A stretch of 64,000 nt of DNA from JAJXXT01 sp963764465 (lineage in GTDB: Bacteria > Pseudomonadota > Alphaproteobacteria > Acetobacterales > Acetobacteraceae), in NCBI GenBank assembly GCA_963764465.1, contig CAVXSO010000006.1:248001-312000 (forward strand), in the 5' to 3' direction. Within the stretch, counting starts at the first letter, position 1. Each line of letters starts with the position of its first letter. Position numbers and translations under genes: made by a program. The notes under the pieces are model-generated. The model saw only the letters and a list, made by a program, of their open reading frames with translations, was not told the DNA's origin and did no database searches. Positions 25,662-34,106 of this stretch are shown in pieces.

Positions 25662-26314
25662 CCGCCGAGCAGAATCCGCGCAGCCTCGCGGAACGCGGCG
25701 CCCGGCTCGGGTTCGATGAACAGGGCGATGGCGTCAACGGTTCGGGGCGAGGCGAGTGCCGTCGCGAAATGCGCCTCCGCCTCGGGCCGCCAGCGCGCGT
25801 GGTCCGCCGCCTCAAGCCGTTGCGACAGCGTCATGTGGAAGAACCATGTCGCGAAGCAATACGGATAACCCCAGCGCTCCAGCATCCGCCGCTCGGCGGC
25901 GGCGAGGCGTTCCGGCCGGCGGCGGGCGATTTCCGCCTCGCTCGGCGGCGCGCGCAGGTGGTCCAGCTCCGCGATTGAAGCATCCGCCAGCGCCTGCAAT
26001 TCGGGCGAGGGCACGGTCTCGCGCAGGGCGAGGAACCCGTGCGGGTTGCTGACCGCGAGGCGGGGCAGGGGGAAGGGCGGGATACCCCGCGCGAGGTCGC
26101 GCACCGCTGCCAGCACCGTTTCCCAGGCAATTTCGTCACGCAGGCGAAACGGTGGCTTGAGCGTCGCATGAAAACCGTAGCGACGGGCGTCTGTCGTGAT
26201 CGCCTGGCGCTCCGGGGCCGTGAACCAGGAAGTCGCCGCCGTCGCCAGCGCGTCATCCGGCGCTGGCGCGTAGTAGACGGCAATCCGGTGCGGCCTCGCT
26301 CGCGGGCGGCTCAC
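25658..26314 (-). CDS. 2H phosphoesterase of phosphonate operons (DUF1045)
   Basis: A 218-residue protein of the DUF1045 family often found next to phn genes. The two HxT motifs of the 2H phosphoesterase fold are HATLKPPF (about 48) and HMTLSQRL (about 165). Members are thought to open cyclic phosphates, which would suit the 5-phosphoribosyl 1,2-cyclic phosphate made by C-P lyase when PhnP is absent; no phnP is seen here. The GTG start overlaps the phnM stop (GTGA, 26314-26311), making it the last gene of the operon. The role is inferred. Confidence 0.82.
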   Translation of the reverse strand: MSRPRARPHRIAVYYAPAPDDALATAATSWFTAPERQAITTDARRYGFHATLKPPFRLRDEIAWETVLAAVRDLARGIPPFPLPRLAVSNPHGFLALRETVPSPELQALADASIAELDHLRAPPSEAEIARRRPERLAAAERRMLERWGYPYCFATWFFHMTLSQRLEAADHARWRPEAEAHFATALASPRTVDAIALFIEPEPGAAFREAARILLGG

Positions 26315-27441
26315 GCGACGCGCAATCCCGCGCGCCAGGCCTCCCGCACCACCGGCAGGCCCTCATGCATGCGCACGCGCACGAGGTCGGCGCGCAGGCC
26401 CGGCGCCAGCGTGCCGCGATCGGCCAGCCCCGCCATCGAAGCCGGCGTCGCGGTGATCATCGCGACCGCGCGAGGCAGCCCGAGCCGCTCCGCCGCCATG
26501 AACGCTGCCTCCACCAGGCTCGCCGGCACGTAGTCGGAGGCAAGAGTGTTCACCGCACTTGCCGCGATCAGCTCGGCGACCGCCACATTGCCGGAATGAC
26601 TACCGCCGCGCACGATGTTCGGCGCGCCGGCGATGACCTGCATGCCATGTGCGTGCGCCGCCTTTGCCGCGGCCAGTGTCACGGGGAACTCGCTGATGCG
26701 GATGCCCAGCGACGCGTTCTCCGCAATCTCCTCCTCGGTACGGTCGTCGTGGCTCGCGAGCGCCACGCCGGTCTCGCCGACCACGCGCAGCACGAAATCC
26801 CGGTTCGGCGCGCGCATGCGTTCGCGCTGCTCCATACGGTTCGCCAGCGAGCGCTCGATCTCCTCGGCCGGGATACCCTCCTTGAGCCGCAGTGCGCGAT
26901 AGCGGTCGAGATCGGCGTACTGCCCCACGCCTGGTGTGTGATCCATGATGCTGATCATGCGCACCGCCTGGTGGCGCGAGACCGGCTCGAACAGCTCGCG
27001 CATGTCGGCGGCCGGCAGCTCGCAGCGCAGATGCAGGAAATGGTCGCTCCTCAGCACGCCGGTCTCGCCAAGCGCGTCGAGATCCGCCACCGCCTCGCGA
27101 AATGTCTGCGTGCGTTCCTGCTCAAACCCCACGATGCCCACGCAGAGCGCATCCAGGACCGTGGTCACGCCGGCGGCTGCGCATTGCGCGTCATGCGCCA
27201 GCATCGCCGAGCGCGAGGGCCAGCGCGCATGCACGCGCGGCTGCACCTGGCGCTCCAGATTGTCGGTGTGCACGTCGATCACGCCGGGCATCAGCGTGTC
27301 GCCCTCGAGGTCGATCGCGCCTGGCGTCGCGCTGTGCCCGCGCGCGACCTCCGCGATCGCGTCATTGCGCAGCACCAGCGTACCGGGGAACGCCTCGTCC
27401 TTCGCGACGATGATGGCGTTGGTCAGGATCGTCTCGTTCAT
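26311..27441 (-). CDS. phnM: Ribose 1-methylphosphonate 5-triphosphate diphosphatase PhnM
   Basis: A 376-residue amidohydrolase-fold enzyme that removes pyrophosphate from alpha-D-ribose 1-methylphosphonate 5-triphosphate before C-P cleavage. Metal-site motifs are VIDVHTDNLERQ, RSDHFLHLRCE, IMDHTPGVGQY, ALASHDDRTEEE and TLASDYVP. It is the standard PhnM, in operon order after phnL, with 4-bp overlaps on both sides. A second, diverged PhnM lies at 32841-33998. Confidence 0.94.
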   Translation of the reverse strand: MNETILTNAIIVAKDEAFPGTLVLRNDAIAEVARGHSATPGAIDLEGDTLMPGVIDVHTDNLERQVQPRVHARWPSRSAMLAHDAQCAAAGVTTVLDALCVGIVGFEQERTQTFREAVADLDALGETGVLRSDHFLHLRCELPAADMRELFEPVSRHQAVRMISIMDHTPGVGQYADLDRYRALRLKEGIPAEEIERSLANRMEQRERMRAPNRDFVLRVVGETGVALASHDDRTEEEIAENASLGIRISEFPVTLAAAKAAHAHGMQVIAGAPNIVRGGSHSGNVAVAELIAASAVNTLASDYVPASLVEAAFMAAERLGLPRAVAMITATPASMAGLADRGTLAPGLRADLVRVRMHEGLPVVREAWRAGLRVA

Positions 27442-28124
27442 GCGGCCTCGCGATAGGGGCGCACCTCATGCACGCGATCGGCGACCGCGTCACGCACGGA
27501 TTCGTCATGGAAGATGCCCACGATCGCGCGTCCCGCAGCCTTCGCCTCGCGGATCATGCCGATCACGGTGGCCCGGTTGGCGGCATCCAGCGCCGAGGTC
27601 GGCTCGTCGAGCAGCAGGATCGGGTGCGAACCCGCGAAGCCGCGCGCGAGGTTGATGCGCTGCTGCTCGCCACCCGAGAACGTGGCCGGCGCCAGCCCGT
27701 GCAGCGATGCCGGTATCGCGAGGCGCAGAAGCAGCTCGCGTGCCCGCGCCTCCGCCGCCTCGTCCATGCCCGCGGCCTCGGCGACGATCGCCACCGCCGG
27801 CACGCGCGGCACCACGCGCAGGAACTGGCTGACGTAGCCGAGCGTGCGGGCGCGCACCCCGAGGATGGTGCGCGCATCGGCCGTTGCGAGATCCACCATC
27901 GCGCCTTCGTGGCGCACCAGGATCGCACCGGCATCGGCGCGATACGTGCCGTAGAGCGAGCGCAGCAGTGTCGTCTTCCCCGCCCCGGAGGGGCCGGCGA
28001 GCGCCACGCATTCACCCGCCGCCACGTCCAGCGAGACGCCCGCCAGCACCGGCAGCCGCACGCCGCCCTGCAAATGCAGCGTGAACCCCTTGCCAAGGCC
28101 GCGCACGGAAATTGCCACGGTCAC
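27438..28124 (-). CDS. phnL: Phosphonate C-P lyase system ATPase PhnL
   Basis: A 228-residue ABC-type ATPase without membrane domain. It has Walker A GPSGAGKTT, the signature TFSGGEQQRINLARG, Walker B LLLDEPTSALD and the switch IFHDES. PhnL joins the C-P lyase core complex with PhnK and couples ATP hydrolysis to the reaction cycle. The start is GTG, overlapping the phnK stop (GTGA, 28124-28121). The stop overlaps the phnM start. Confidence 0.93.
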   Translation of the reverse strand: MTVAISVRGLGKGFTLHLQGGVRLPVLAGVSLDVAAGECVALAGPSGAGKTTLLRSLYGTYRADAGAILVRHEGAMVDLATADARTILGVRARTLGYVSQFLRVVPRVPAVAIVAEAAGMDEAAEARARELLLRLAIPASLHGLAPATFSGGEQQRINLARGFAGSHPILLLDEPTSALDAANRATVIGMIREAKAAGRAIVGIFHDESVRDAVADRVHEVRPYREAA

Positions 28125-28894
28125 GCCGCGAGCACCGAGCTGACGAGAAGCTGGGTATAGGGATGGCGCGGATCGTCCAGCACCTGGTCCGCGAGCCCGT
28201 CTTCCACCACGCGCCCGCGCTGCATCACCATGATGCGCCCCGCGAGCAGCCGTGCCACCGCGAGGTCGTGCGTCACCAGTACCACCGCGATGCCGAGCCG
28301 TCGCACCAGCGTGCGGATGAGGTCGAGCAGACGCGCCTGCACGGAAACATCGAGCCCGCCCGTCGGCTCGTCCATGAACACCAGGCGGGGCTGCGTCACC
28401 AGCGTGCGCGCGATCTGCAACCGCTGCAGCATGCCGCCGGAAAACGTGCTGGGCTTGTCGTCCATGCGCGCGGTGTCGATCTCCACCTCGCTGAGCCAGC
28501 GTGCGGCCTCCTCGCGAATGCGCCCGTAATGCCGCGCACCCGCCGCCATCAGGCGCTCCCCGACATTGCCGCCCGCCGAAACATCCATGCGCAGCGCCTG
28601 GCGCGGGTCCTGCTGCACGAAGCCCCAGTCGGAGCGGTGCAGGCGCCGCAGCGCGGGCAGCGGCATCGCGTGCACATCCGCCAGATGCCCATCCGGCTCG
28701 CGGTACCACACATGCCCCGCGTCCGGGCGCAGCCTTCCGGCCAGCACGTTCAGCAGCGTTGTCTTGCCGGAACCAAACTCGCCCACGACCGCCAGCACTT
28801 CGCCGGGCCAGAGATCGGCATCCACGCCGTCGAGTGCCGTGATGGAACCGAAACGAAGCGAAAGCCCGCGCGCGGAGAGGAGAAACTCGCTCAT
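28121..28894 (-). CDS. phnK: Phosphonate C-P lyase system ATPase PhnK
   Basis: A 257-residue ABC-type ATPase that docks on the PhnGHIJ core at PhnJ. Motifs: GEFGSGKTT (Walker A), DWGFVQQDPRQALRM, TFSGGMLQRLQIART (signature), VFMDEPTGGLD (Walker B) and VTHDL. Like oligopeptide-transporter ATPases it ends with HPYTQLLVSS. The ATG overlaps the phnJ stop (28894-28891). Complete and typical. Confidence 0.93.
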   Translation of the reverse strand: MSEFLLSARGLSLRFGSITALDGVDADLWPGEVLAVVGEFGSGKTTLLNVLAGRLRPDAGHVWYREPDGHLADVHAMPLPALRRLHRSDWGFVQQDPRQALRMDVSAGGNVGERLMAAGARHYGRIREEAARWLSEVEIDTARMDDKPSTFSGGMLQRLQIARTLVTQPRLVFMDEPTGGLDVSVQARLLDLIRTLVRRLGIAVVLVTHDLAVARLLAGRIMVMQRGRVVEDGLADQVLDDPRHPYTQLLVSSVLAA

Positions 28895-29748
28895 GCCACG
28901 CTCTCCCGGGGGGCTTTCTCCCCGCTCTCCCGGCGTTCCGCGCAATGGTCGGTATCGGAACAGACGAACATCCGCCCGCCACGATCGTCGGTCACCACCT
29001 CGTCGAGATAGGTCGTCGCATCGCCGCACAGCGCGCAGGCATGCGGCGCGCGCCCGGCGCGGAACGGATAGTCCTCGAAATCGAGGCTCACCACCTCCGT
29101 GTACGGCGGCACGGCGTAGATGCGCTTCTCCCGTCCGGCGCCGAAGAGCTGCAACGCCTTCATCCGGTGCATCTTCGGGTTGTCGAAGGCGGGAATGGGT
29201 GAGGGCGCCATCAGGTGCCGCCCGTTCACCATCACCGGATAGTCATAGCTGATGGCGATCTGCCCGTAGCGCGCCACCTGCTCGTAGAGCTTCACGTGCA
29301 TCGGCCCGTAATCCGCGAGCGCGTGCATGCGTCGCGTCTCGGTGCGCGAAGGCTCGAGCTTGTAGAGCGGTTCCGGTTGCGGCACCTGGTAGACGATGAT
29401 CTGCGCGTCCGTCAGCGGTGTCTCCGGGATGCGGTGACGGGTCTGAATGAGGGTTGCCTCCGCGGTGCGCGTGGTCGTTGCCACGCCGGCCGTCTTGCCA
29501 AAGAAGCGGCGGATGGAAACCGCGTTGGTGGTGTCGTCCGCGCCCTGGTCGATCACCTTAAGCGTGTCGTCGCGGCCGATCACCGCCGCCGTCACCTGGA
29601 TGCCGCCGGTGCCCCAGCCATAGGGCAGCGGCATCTCGCGCGCACCGAACGGGATCTGGTGGCCGGGGATCGCCACCGCCTTGAGCAGCGCGCGGCGCAG
29701 CATGCGCTTCGTCTGCTCGTCCAGATAGGCGAAATTGTAGCCCTTCAT
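28891..29748 (-). CDS. phnJ: C-P lyase catalytic subunit PhnJ
   Basis: A 285-residue radical SAM enzyme that cleaves the carbon-phosphorus bond of ribose 1-phosphonate 5-phosphate, releasing methane when methylphosphonate is the source. The four family cysteines are Cys238, Cys241, Cys263 and Cys269 in the exact CX2CX21CX5C spacing of PhnJ; three bind the 4Fe-4S cluster and one forms the thiyl radical. GWGTGGIQVT and the QGADDTTNAVSIR region are conserved. The ATG overlaps the phnI stop (29748-29745). Confidence 0.96.
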   Translation of the reverse strand: MKGYNFAYLDEQTKRMLRRALLKAVAIPGHQIPFGAREMPLPYGWGTGGIQVTAAVIGRDDTLKVIDQGADDTTNAVSIRRFFGKTAGVATTTRTAEATLIQTRHRIPETPLTDAQIIVYQVPQPEPLYKLEPSRTETRRMHALADYGPMHVKLYEQVARYGQIAISYDYPVMVNGRHLMAPSPIPAFDNPKMHRMKALQLFGAGREKRIYAVPPYTEVVSLDFEDYPFRAGRAPHACALCGDATTYLDEVVTDDRGGRMFVCSDTDHCAERRESGEKAPRESVA

Positions 29749-30839
29749 TGTGCCGCCTCCGGGAAAGCGGCCTGTTCCCTTTCCGCGGTCGCGCGCAGCC
29801 GGCGTATTGTTTCGAGTTCCGACTGGAAGTCCACGTAGTGCGGCAGCTTCAGGTGTTCGACGAAGCCCGTAGCCTCGATGTTGTCGCAGGTCGAGAGCAC
29901 GAACTCCGGGTCCTGCGCCGGCGCGGTGCGCGTCTCGCCCAGCTCATCCGCCCTCAGCGCGCGGTCGACCAGCGCCATCGCCATCGCGCGGCGCTCCGCG
30001 TGCCCGAAGGCGAGCCCGTAGCCGCGGGTGAACTGCGGCGGCTCCGTCTTCGAGCCCGCGAACTGGTTGACCATCTGGCATTCGGTCAGCTCCGCCGCGC
30101 CGATGCAGACCGGAAAGCCCAGCTCCGGCGGCACGATCTCGACATCCACCTCGCCCACGCGCAGTTCGCCCACGAAGGGGTGGTTGTTGCCGTAGCCGCG
30201 CTGCGTGGAATAGCCGAGCCCGAGCAGGAACCCCTCGTCGCCACGCGCCAGACCCTGCAGCCGCGCGTCGCGCGTGGCGGGGAAGGTGAGGGGGGCGCGC
30301 GTGAGGTCGAACGGCTCCGCCTCCGCCGCGCCATCGGCTTCCAGCAAGCCCTCGCGGCCGAGGATGTCGGGCACCCGCGGCGCGGCATCCGGGCGAGCCT
30401 CGGCCTCCGGCGCGTTGGCCGGGGCCGCGCCTTCCATCAGCGTGAAATCCAGAAGCCGGTGTGTGTAGTCATAGGTCGGTCCCAGCACCTGCCCACCCGG
30501 CAGGTCCTTGAAGATCGCCGAGATGCGCCGCGACAGCCGCATCGCCGCGGTTTCCACCGGCAGGCTCGCGGCGAAGCGTGGCAGCGTGGTGCGGAAGGCG
30601 CGCAGCAGGAACCCGGCCTCGATCAGGTCGCCCTGCGCCTGCTTGATCGCGAGTGCGGCAAGGTCGGGATCGTAGAGCGAACCTTCCGCCATCACCCGGT
30701 CCACGGCGCGGCCGAGCTGCTCGCGAATCTGCGCGGTGCCGAGCTCCGGTACCGCGGTTTCGCCGCGCCGCGCCGCGGCAAGCCACGCATGGGCGGCATC
30801 GATCGCGCGCTCGCCGCCTTTGACGGCCACATAGGCCAT
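29745..30839 (-). CDS. phnI: C-P lyase core subunit PhnI
   Basis: A 364-residue subunit that, with PhnG, H and L, displaces adenine from ATP by phosphonate to form ribose 1-phosphonate 5-triphosphate; PhnI alone has nucleosidase activity. It has MAYVAVKGGERAI, GYSTQRGYGNNHPFVGELRVG, ECQMVNQFAGSK and YGLAFGHAERRAMAMALVDR, all typical. Between ~140 and 195 is an Ala/Pro-rich insert, a common variable loop. Only 2 bp separate it from phnH; it overlaps phnJ by 4. Confidence 0.95.
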   Translation of the reverse strand: MAYVAVKGGERAIDAAHAWLAAARRGETAVPELGTAQIREQLGRAVDRVMAEGSLYDPDLAALAIKQAQGDLIEAGFLLRAFRTTLPRFAASLPVETAAMRLSRRISAIFKDLPGGQVLGPTYDYTHRLLDFTLMEGAAPANAPEAEARPDAAPRVPDILGREGLLEADGAAEAEPFDLTRAPLTFPATRDARLQGLARGDEGFLLGLGYSTQRGYGNNHPFVGELRVGEVDVEIVPPELGFPVCIGAAELTECQMVNQFAGSKTEPPQFTRGYGLAFGHAERRAMAMALVDRALRADELGETRTAPAQDPEFVLSTCDNIEATGFVEHLKLPHYVDFQSELETIRRLRATAEREQAAFPEAAQ

Positions 30840-30841
30840 GG

Positions 30842-31432
30842 TTACGCCTCCGTCACGGTCGTGCTGCGCGGCAGGCCGGCGACGCGGCTGCCGGCGCACA
30901 GCAGAAGGTCGATGCCGCGTGGATACAGCCGACGGTTCGTGGCCCAGCGCGCGACGAAATCGCCGGGCAGGCCGAGCGGTGCGAACGCTCGTGTCGTTTC
31001 GATGCCGGGTCCTCGCAACGTGAGCGGCTTGCCGCCTTCCAGCGCCGGCACCTGCAGGATCACCGTGGTCGAGGCCTCGGGAATCTCATCGGTCCCAGCG
31101 CAGAGCGTGGAAAAATCCGGCAATGCCTCGGCGAGCAGAAAGGCTGCCTCGGCGGGCCCGGCCTCGCCGGCGCCGGTATGAAACACCACCCACGGCGCCA
31201 GCGACGCGAACGACGCCGTGATATGCATCGGCAAGTCGCCGTCGGCCAGCGCCAGCAGCACGGCAGCGGTCGCAGGCGCCAGCGGCGGCGGCGGGTCGGG
31301 CGGACTTGCCACCTCGTGCAGCGTGCCGGGCCGGGCCAGCGCCTGCAGCACGGCGCGGAAGCTCGCCTGTGCGTCGTGCACCGGGTCGGCGAAGCCGGGA
31401 TGGGCGAGGATGTCAGTCGTCACGGCCGTCAC
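30842..31432 (-). CDS. phnH: C-P lyase core subunit PhnH
   Basis: A 196-residue PhnH. HDAQASFRAVLQALARPGTL at the N-terminus is the family signature, followed by an Ala/Pro stretch, FHTGAG and the C-terminal GIDLLLCAGSRVAGLPR. PhnH dimerises and occupies the ends of the C-P lyase core complex. It starts with GTG overlapping the phnG stop (GTGA, 31432-31429) and ends 2 bp before phnI. Confidence 0.94.
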   Translation of the reverse strand: MTAVTTDILAHPGFADPVHDAQASFRAVLQALARPGTLHEVASPPDPPPPLAPATAAVLLALADGDLPMHITASFASLAPWVVFHTGAGEAGPAEAAFLLAEALPDFSTLCAGTDEIPEASTTVILQVPALEGGKPLTLRGPGIETTRAFAPLGLPGDFVARWATNRRLYPRGIDLLLCAGSRVAGLPRSTTVTEA

Positions 31433-31944
31433 CGCTGCGTGGCGAGGGTGAAGAAATCGACGCGCGTCGCTGCGGCACGGCGCGCGCGCGTGGCCCGACG
31501 TTCCACCTCCGAGACGGCGAGAGGGTCGAGGATTGCGGCCCTCAGCGCCGCGTGGCGCACCGGGTCCTGCAACGCCGCATCCAGCCGGGCCGCGGTCTCG
31601 GCGTGTGTGGCGTCTCGGCCCGCGACGGTCGCGTGCCCGATGCGTCCCTCCGCGTCACGCACGCTTGCCCGCGTCGCGGTCATCTCGCCGAGGTTGAACG
31701 GCGCGCCGCCGCCACCGGCCCGCCCGCGAACCATGACAAGGCCGGTTTCGGGCCCACGCAGGCGGGTGAAGGCTGGCAGCGGTGGGGCCTGTTCCAGCAG
31801 CGCCGCCAGGTCGGAGGGCTTGGCGCGGGCAAGCAGCCCCATCCAGTTCGCACGGTCCTGGGGGGCGCCATCGGGCGCGCCGGGCTCCCGGCTGCGCTTG
31901 GTGTTTGCGGCATGGGCGCCGGGGGATGGGGATGCAGTGCTCAT
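31429..31944 (-). CDS. phnG: C-P lyase core subunit PhnG
   Basis: A 171-residue PhnG, a central helical component of the core complex. Characteristic parts are RANWMGLLARAKPSDLAALL, RGPETGLVMVRGRAGGGGAPFNLGEMT, TRASVR and GRIGHATVAGRDATHAETAA. The first ~30 residues are a low-complexity extension; an internal start is possible, but the ATG at 31944 lies right behind the PhnF-type operator. First gene of the operon phnGHIJKLM-DUF1045. Confidence 0.93.
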   Translation of the reverse strand: MSTASPSPGAHAANTKRSREPGAPDGAPQDRANWMGLLARAKPSDLAALLEQAPPLPAFTRLRGPETGLVMVRGRAGGGGAPFNLGEMTATRASVRDAEGRIGHATVAGRDATHAETAARLDAALQDPVRHAALRAAILDPLAVSEVERRATRARRAAATRVDFFTLATQR

Positions 31945-31950
31945 GCGGAT

Positions 31951-31966
31951 GTCTAGACAACTAGAC
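31951..31966. promoter_or_regulatory. Probable PhnF operator between phnG and phnF
   Basis: GTCTAG, ACAA, CTAGAC: a perfect 6-bp dyad with 4-base centre, 6 bp upstream of phnG and 62 bp upstream of phnF, in the divergent promoter region. Dyads of this size are usual for GntR/HutC repressors, and the only such regulator nearby is PhnF. Binding would repress the C-P lyase operon and perhaps phnF-phnM2 itself. It occurs once here. Confidence 0.65.
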
Positions 31967-32028
31967 GCTTCTGCCCTACACCGCAAGCCTCATGGCACGC
32001 CAGCAGCCCCGCGCGGGATGAAGTGACG

Positions 32029-32835
32029 ATGACAACGCTTGTCGGCTCGCCCTTCGCGCTCCCTTGGCCGCCGCGCGAAAGCGAGGCCATCGCGACGGGC
32101 GCCGTCCCGGGTGCGATCCGGGGCAGCGGCGTCGCGCTGTGGCGGCAGATCGCGGGCGACATCGAGCGCGCCATCGCCGAGGGCACGCTCATCCCCGGCG
32201 CCCGCCTGCCGACCGAGGCCGACCTCGCGCAGCACTACGCCGTCAACCGCCACACCGTTCGCCGTGCCATGGAGGAACTCGCGCGGGACGGCCAGGTGCG
32301 GGTGGAGCAGGGGCGCGGCAGCTTCGTCGCCGAGGATGTGCTGGACTACGAGGTTTCGGCCCGCACCCGCTTCTCCGAATGGATCCGCAAGCACGACCGC
32401 GAGCCTTCCGGCCGCGTGCTCTCGCTCGCGGCCCTGCCAGCCCCCCGGGCGGTCGCGGAGGCGCTCGGCATTCCGGCGGGTGCTGCCATGGTCCGGCTGG
32501 AGCGACTCGGCCTTGCCGACGGGCGCCCGGTGAGCCTGGCGCAGCATCATTTCGCGGTCGCGCGCTTCCCCGGCATCGAGGCGGCGCTCGCCAGCCACGG
32601 CACGATCAGCGCCGCGCTGGCCGCGCTCGGCGTCGCCGACTATTTCCGCCGCGTCACCCGCGTCAGCGCCCGCCTGCCGCGGCCGGAGGAGGCGGCGCTG
32701 CTGGAGACCCCGCGCAGCCGCCCCCTGCTGATCACCGAGAACATCAACGTCGACGCGGAGGGGCGTGTCGTCGAGTTCGGCCTGGCCCGATACCCCACGC
32801 CGCGCGTCCAGATCGTGTTCGAACCCGGAGCCTGA
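32029..32835 (+). CDS. phnF: GntR/HutC family phosphonate regulator PhnF
   Basis: A 268-residue repressor. Residues ~35-105 form the GntR winged helix (LWRQIAGDIERAIAEG, GARLPTEADLAQHYAVNRHTV) and the rest a UTRA ligand-binding domain (ARTRFSEWI, AMVRLERLGLADGRPVSLAQ, RPLLITENINVDAEGR). PhnF regulators control C-P lyase or phosphonate uptake genes. An in-frame GTG at 32023 is possible. The divergent position and the intergenic dyad make autoregulation and control of phnG-M likely. phnM2 follows after 5 bp. Confidence 0.9.
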   Translation: MTTLVGSPFALPWPPRESEAIATGAVPGAIRGSGVALWRQIAGDIERAIAEGTLIPGARLPTEADLAQHYAVNRHTVRRAMEELARDGQVRVEQGRGSFVAEDVLDYEVSARTRFSEWIRKHDREPSGRVLSLAALPAPRAVAEALGIPAGAAMVRLERLGLADGRPVSLAQHHFAVARFPGIEAALASHGTISAALAALGVADYFRRVTRVSARLPRPEEAALLETPRSRPLLITENINVDAEGRVVEFGLARYPTPRVQIVFEPGA

Positions 32836-32840
32836 ACGGA

Positions 32841-33998
32841 ATGATTTTCGCCAACGCCCGGGTGCTGACCGAAGCCGGCCTCGCCGAGCGCAACCTCGCC
32901 GTGGAAGGCGATCGCATCGCGGGTTTCACGCAGGCGAGCGGATGGGACCTACGCGGCGCGATGGTGCTGCCGGCGATCGTCGATATCCACGGCGACGCAT
33001 TCGAGCGGCAGTTGCAGCCGCGCCCGGGTGTTGATTTCCCCATCCCTCTCGCCCTCGCGGAGACCGAACGCCAGCTTCTCGCCAACGGCATCGCCACCGC
33101 CTTCCACGGCGTGACGTTTTCGTGGGAGCCGGGGCTGCGCGGGCTCGAGACCTGGCGGGCGCTGCTCGCGGGGTTGGACCAGGGTCGTTTCGTCTGCGAC
33201 ATGCGCGTGCACCTGCGCTGGGAGGCGTTCAACATCGATGCCGCGGCCGAAGCGGCGGCCGCGATCCGTGCCGGGCAGGTGCATCTCCTCGCCTACAACG
33301 ACCATACGCCCGCCATCGTGAAGAAGCTCGGCGATGCCGCGACCGCCGCGAAATATGCCGAGCGCGCGGGCATGAGGGTCGAAGCCTTCCGCGAGGTCGC
33401 ACTGGCCGCCGGCGCGCGCGCAGCGGAGGTGGAGGCGGCGCGCCGCGTGGTGGCGGAAGCCGCGCGCGAGGCCGGCCTGCCCATGGCCAGCCACGACGAC
33501 GCCACGGTGGAGGACCGCGCCTATTTCCGCGCGCTCGGTGCCGCGATCTGCGAGTTCCCGATGGCCGAGGCAGTCGCCGTCGCGGCGCGCGAGGCGGGGG
33601 AGGCGGTGGTGATGGGCGCGCCCAACGTGGTGCGCGGCCGCTCGCATCTCGGCTGGGCGTCGGCGGCGGCGATGGCGAAGCGCGGCCTCTGCACCGTGCT
33701 CGCCAGCGACTACTTTTACCCATGCCTGCTGGAGGCGGCGTTGAAGCTCGCCGCCAACGGCATGGCGCTCAGGGATGCCTGGGCGCTGGTCGCCGCCAAC
33801 CCCGCGCGCGCGGCGCGGCTCCAGGATCGGGGCCGAATCGAACCCGGCCTGCGCGCGGACCTTGTCGTCGTCACAATGGAAGAGGGCGCGCCGCGCCTGC
33901 TTGCGACCGTCGTCGGCGGCAGGGTGGCGTGGGTGGCTCCCGGAGTAGGACTCGAACCTACGACCGAGCGGTTAACAGCCGCTTGCTCTACCAGCTGA
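32841..33998 (+). CDS. phnM: Second PhnM-like amidohydrolase, reading into tRNA-Asn
   Basis: A 385-residue paralogue of PhnM in a second orientation. Metal-site motifs are IVDIHGDAFERQLQ, RVHLRWEAFN, YNDHTPAIVK, MASHDDATVEDR and LASDYFYPC. It differs from the operon PhnM mainly in the first His motif and the loop after it, so substrate preference may differ. The natural end should be near GGRVAW (about 33930). No stop is there: the frame continues through the antisense strand of tRNA-Asn and adds ~20 residues ending TAACSTS. Cotranscribed with phnF. Confidence 0.85.
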   Translation: MIFANARVLTEAGLAERNLAVEGDRIAGFTQASGWDLRGAMVLPAIVDIHGDAFERQLQPRPGVDFPIPLALAETERQLLANGIATAFHGVTFSWEPGLRGLETWRALLAGLDQGRFVCDMRVHLRWEAFNIDAAAEAAAAIRAGQVHLLAYNDHTPAIVKKLGDAATAAKYAERAGMRVEAFREVALAAGARAAEVEAARRVVAEAAREAGLPMASHDDATVEDRAYFRALGAAICEFPMAEAVAVAAREAGEAVVMGAPNVVRGRSHLGWASAAAMAKRGLCTVLASDYFYPCLLEAALKLAANGMALRDAWALVAANPARAARLQDRGRIEPGLRADLVVVTMEEGAPRLLATVVGGRVAWVAPGVGLEPTTERLTAACSTS

Positions 33999-34009
33999 GC
34001 TATCCGGGA
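33934..34009 (-). tRNA. tRNA-Asn (GTT)
   Basis: A standard cloverleaf: acceptor TCCCGGA/TCCGGGA, D arm GCTC/GAGC, anticodon stem AGCGG/CCGCT with loop CTGTTAA (anticodon GTT), T arm GTAGG-TTCGAGT-CCTAC. CCA is encoded (33934-33936). Its 3' two-thirds overlap the coding end of the convergent phnM2 gene by 65 bp. Confidence 0.97.
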
Positions 34010-34106
34010 TCACCCCGCGCGGAGCGCCGTTGGCTCGCGCGAGCGGCGCTATACCCTCGCCGCGAGGTGGATGCAAACCCTCTCGCATGTGTTAGGAGAG
34101 CGGCAG

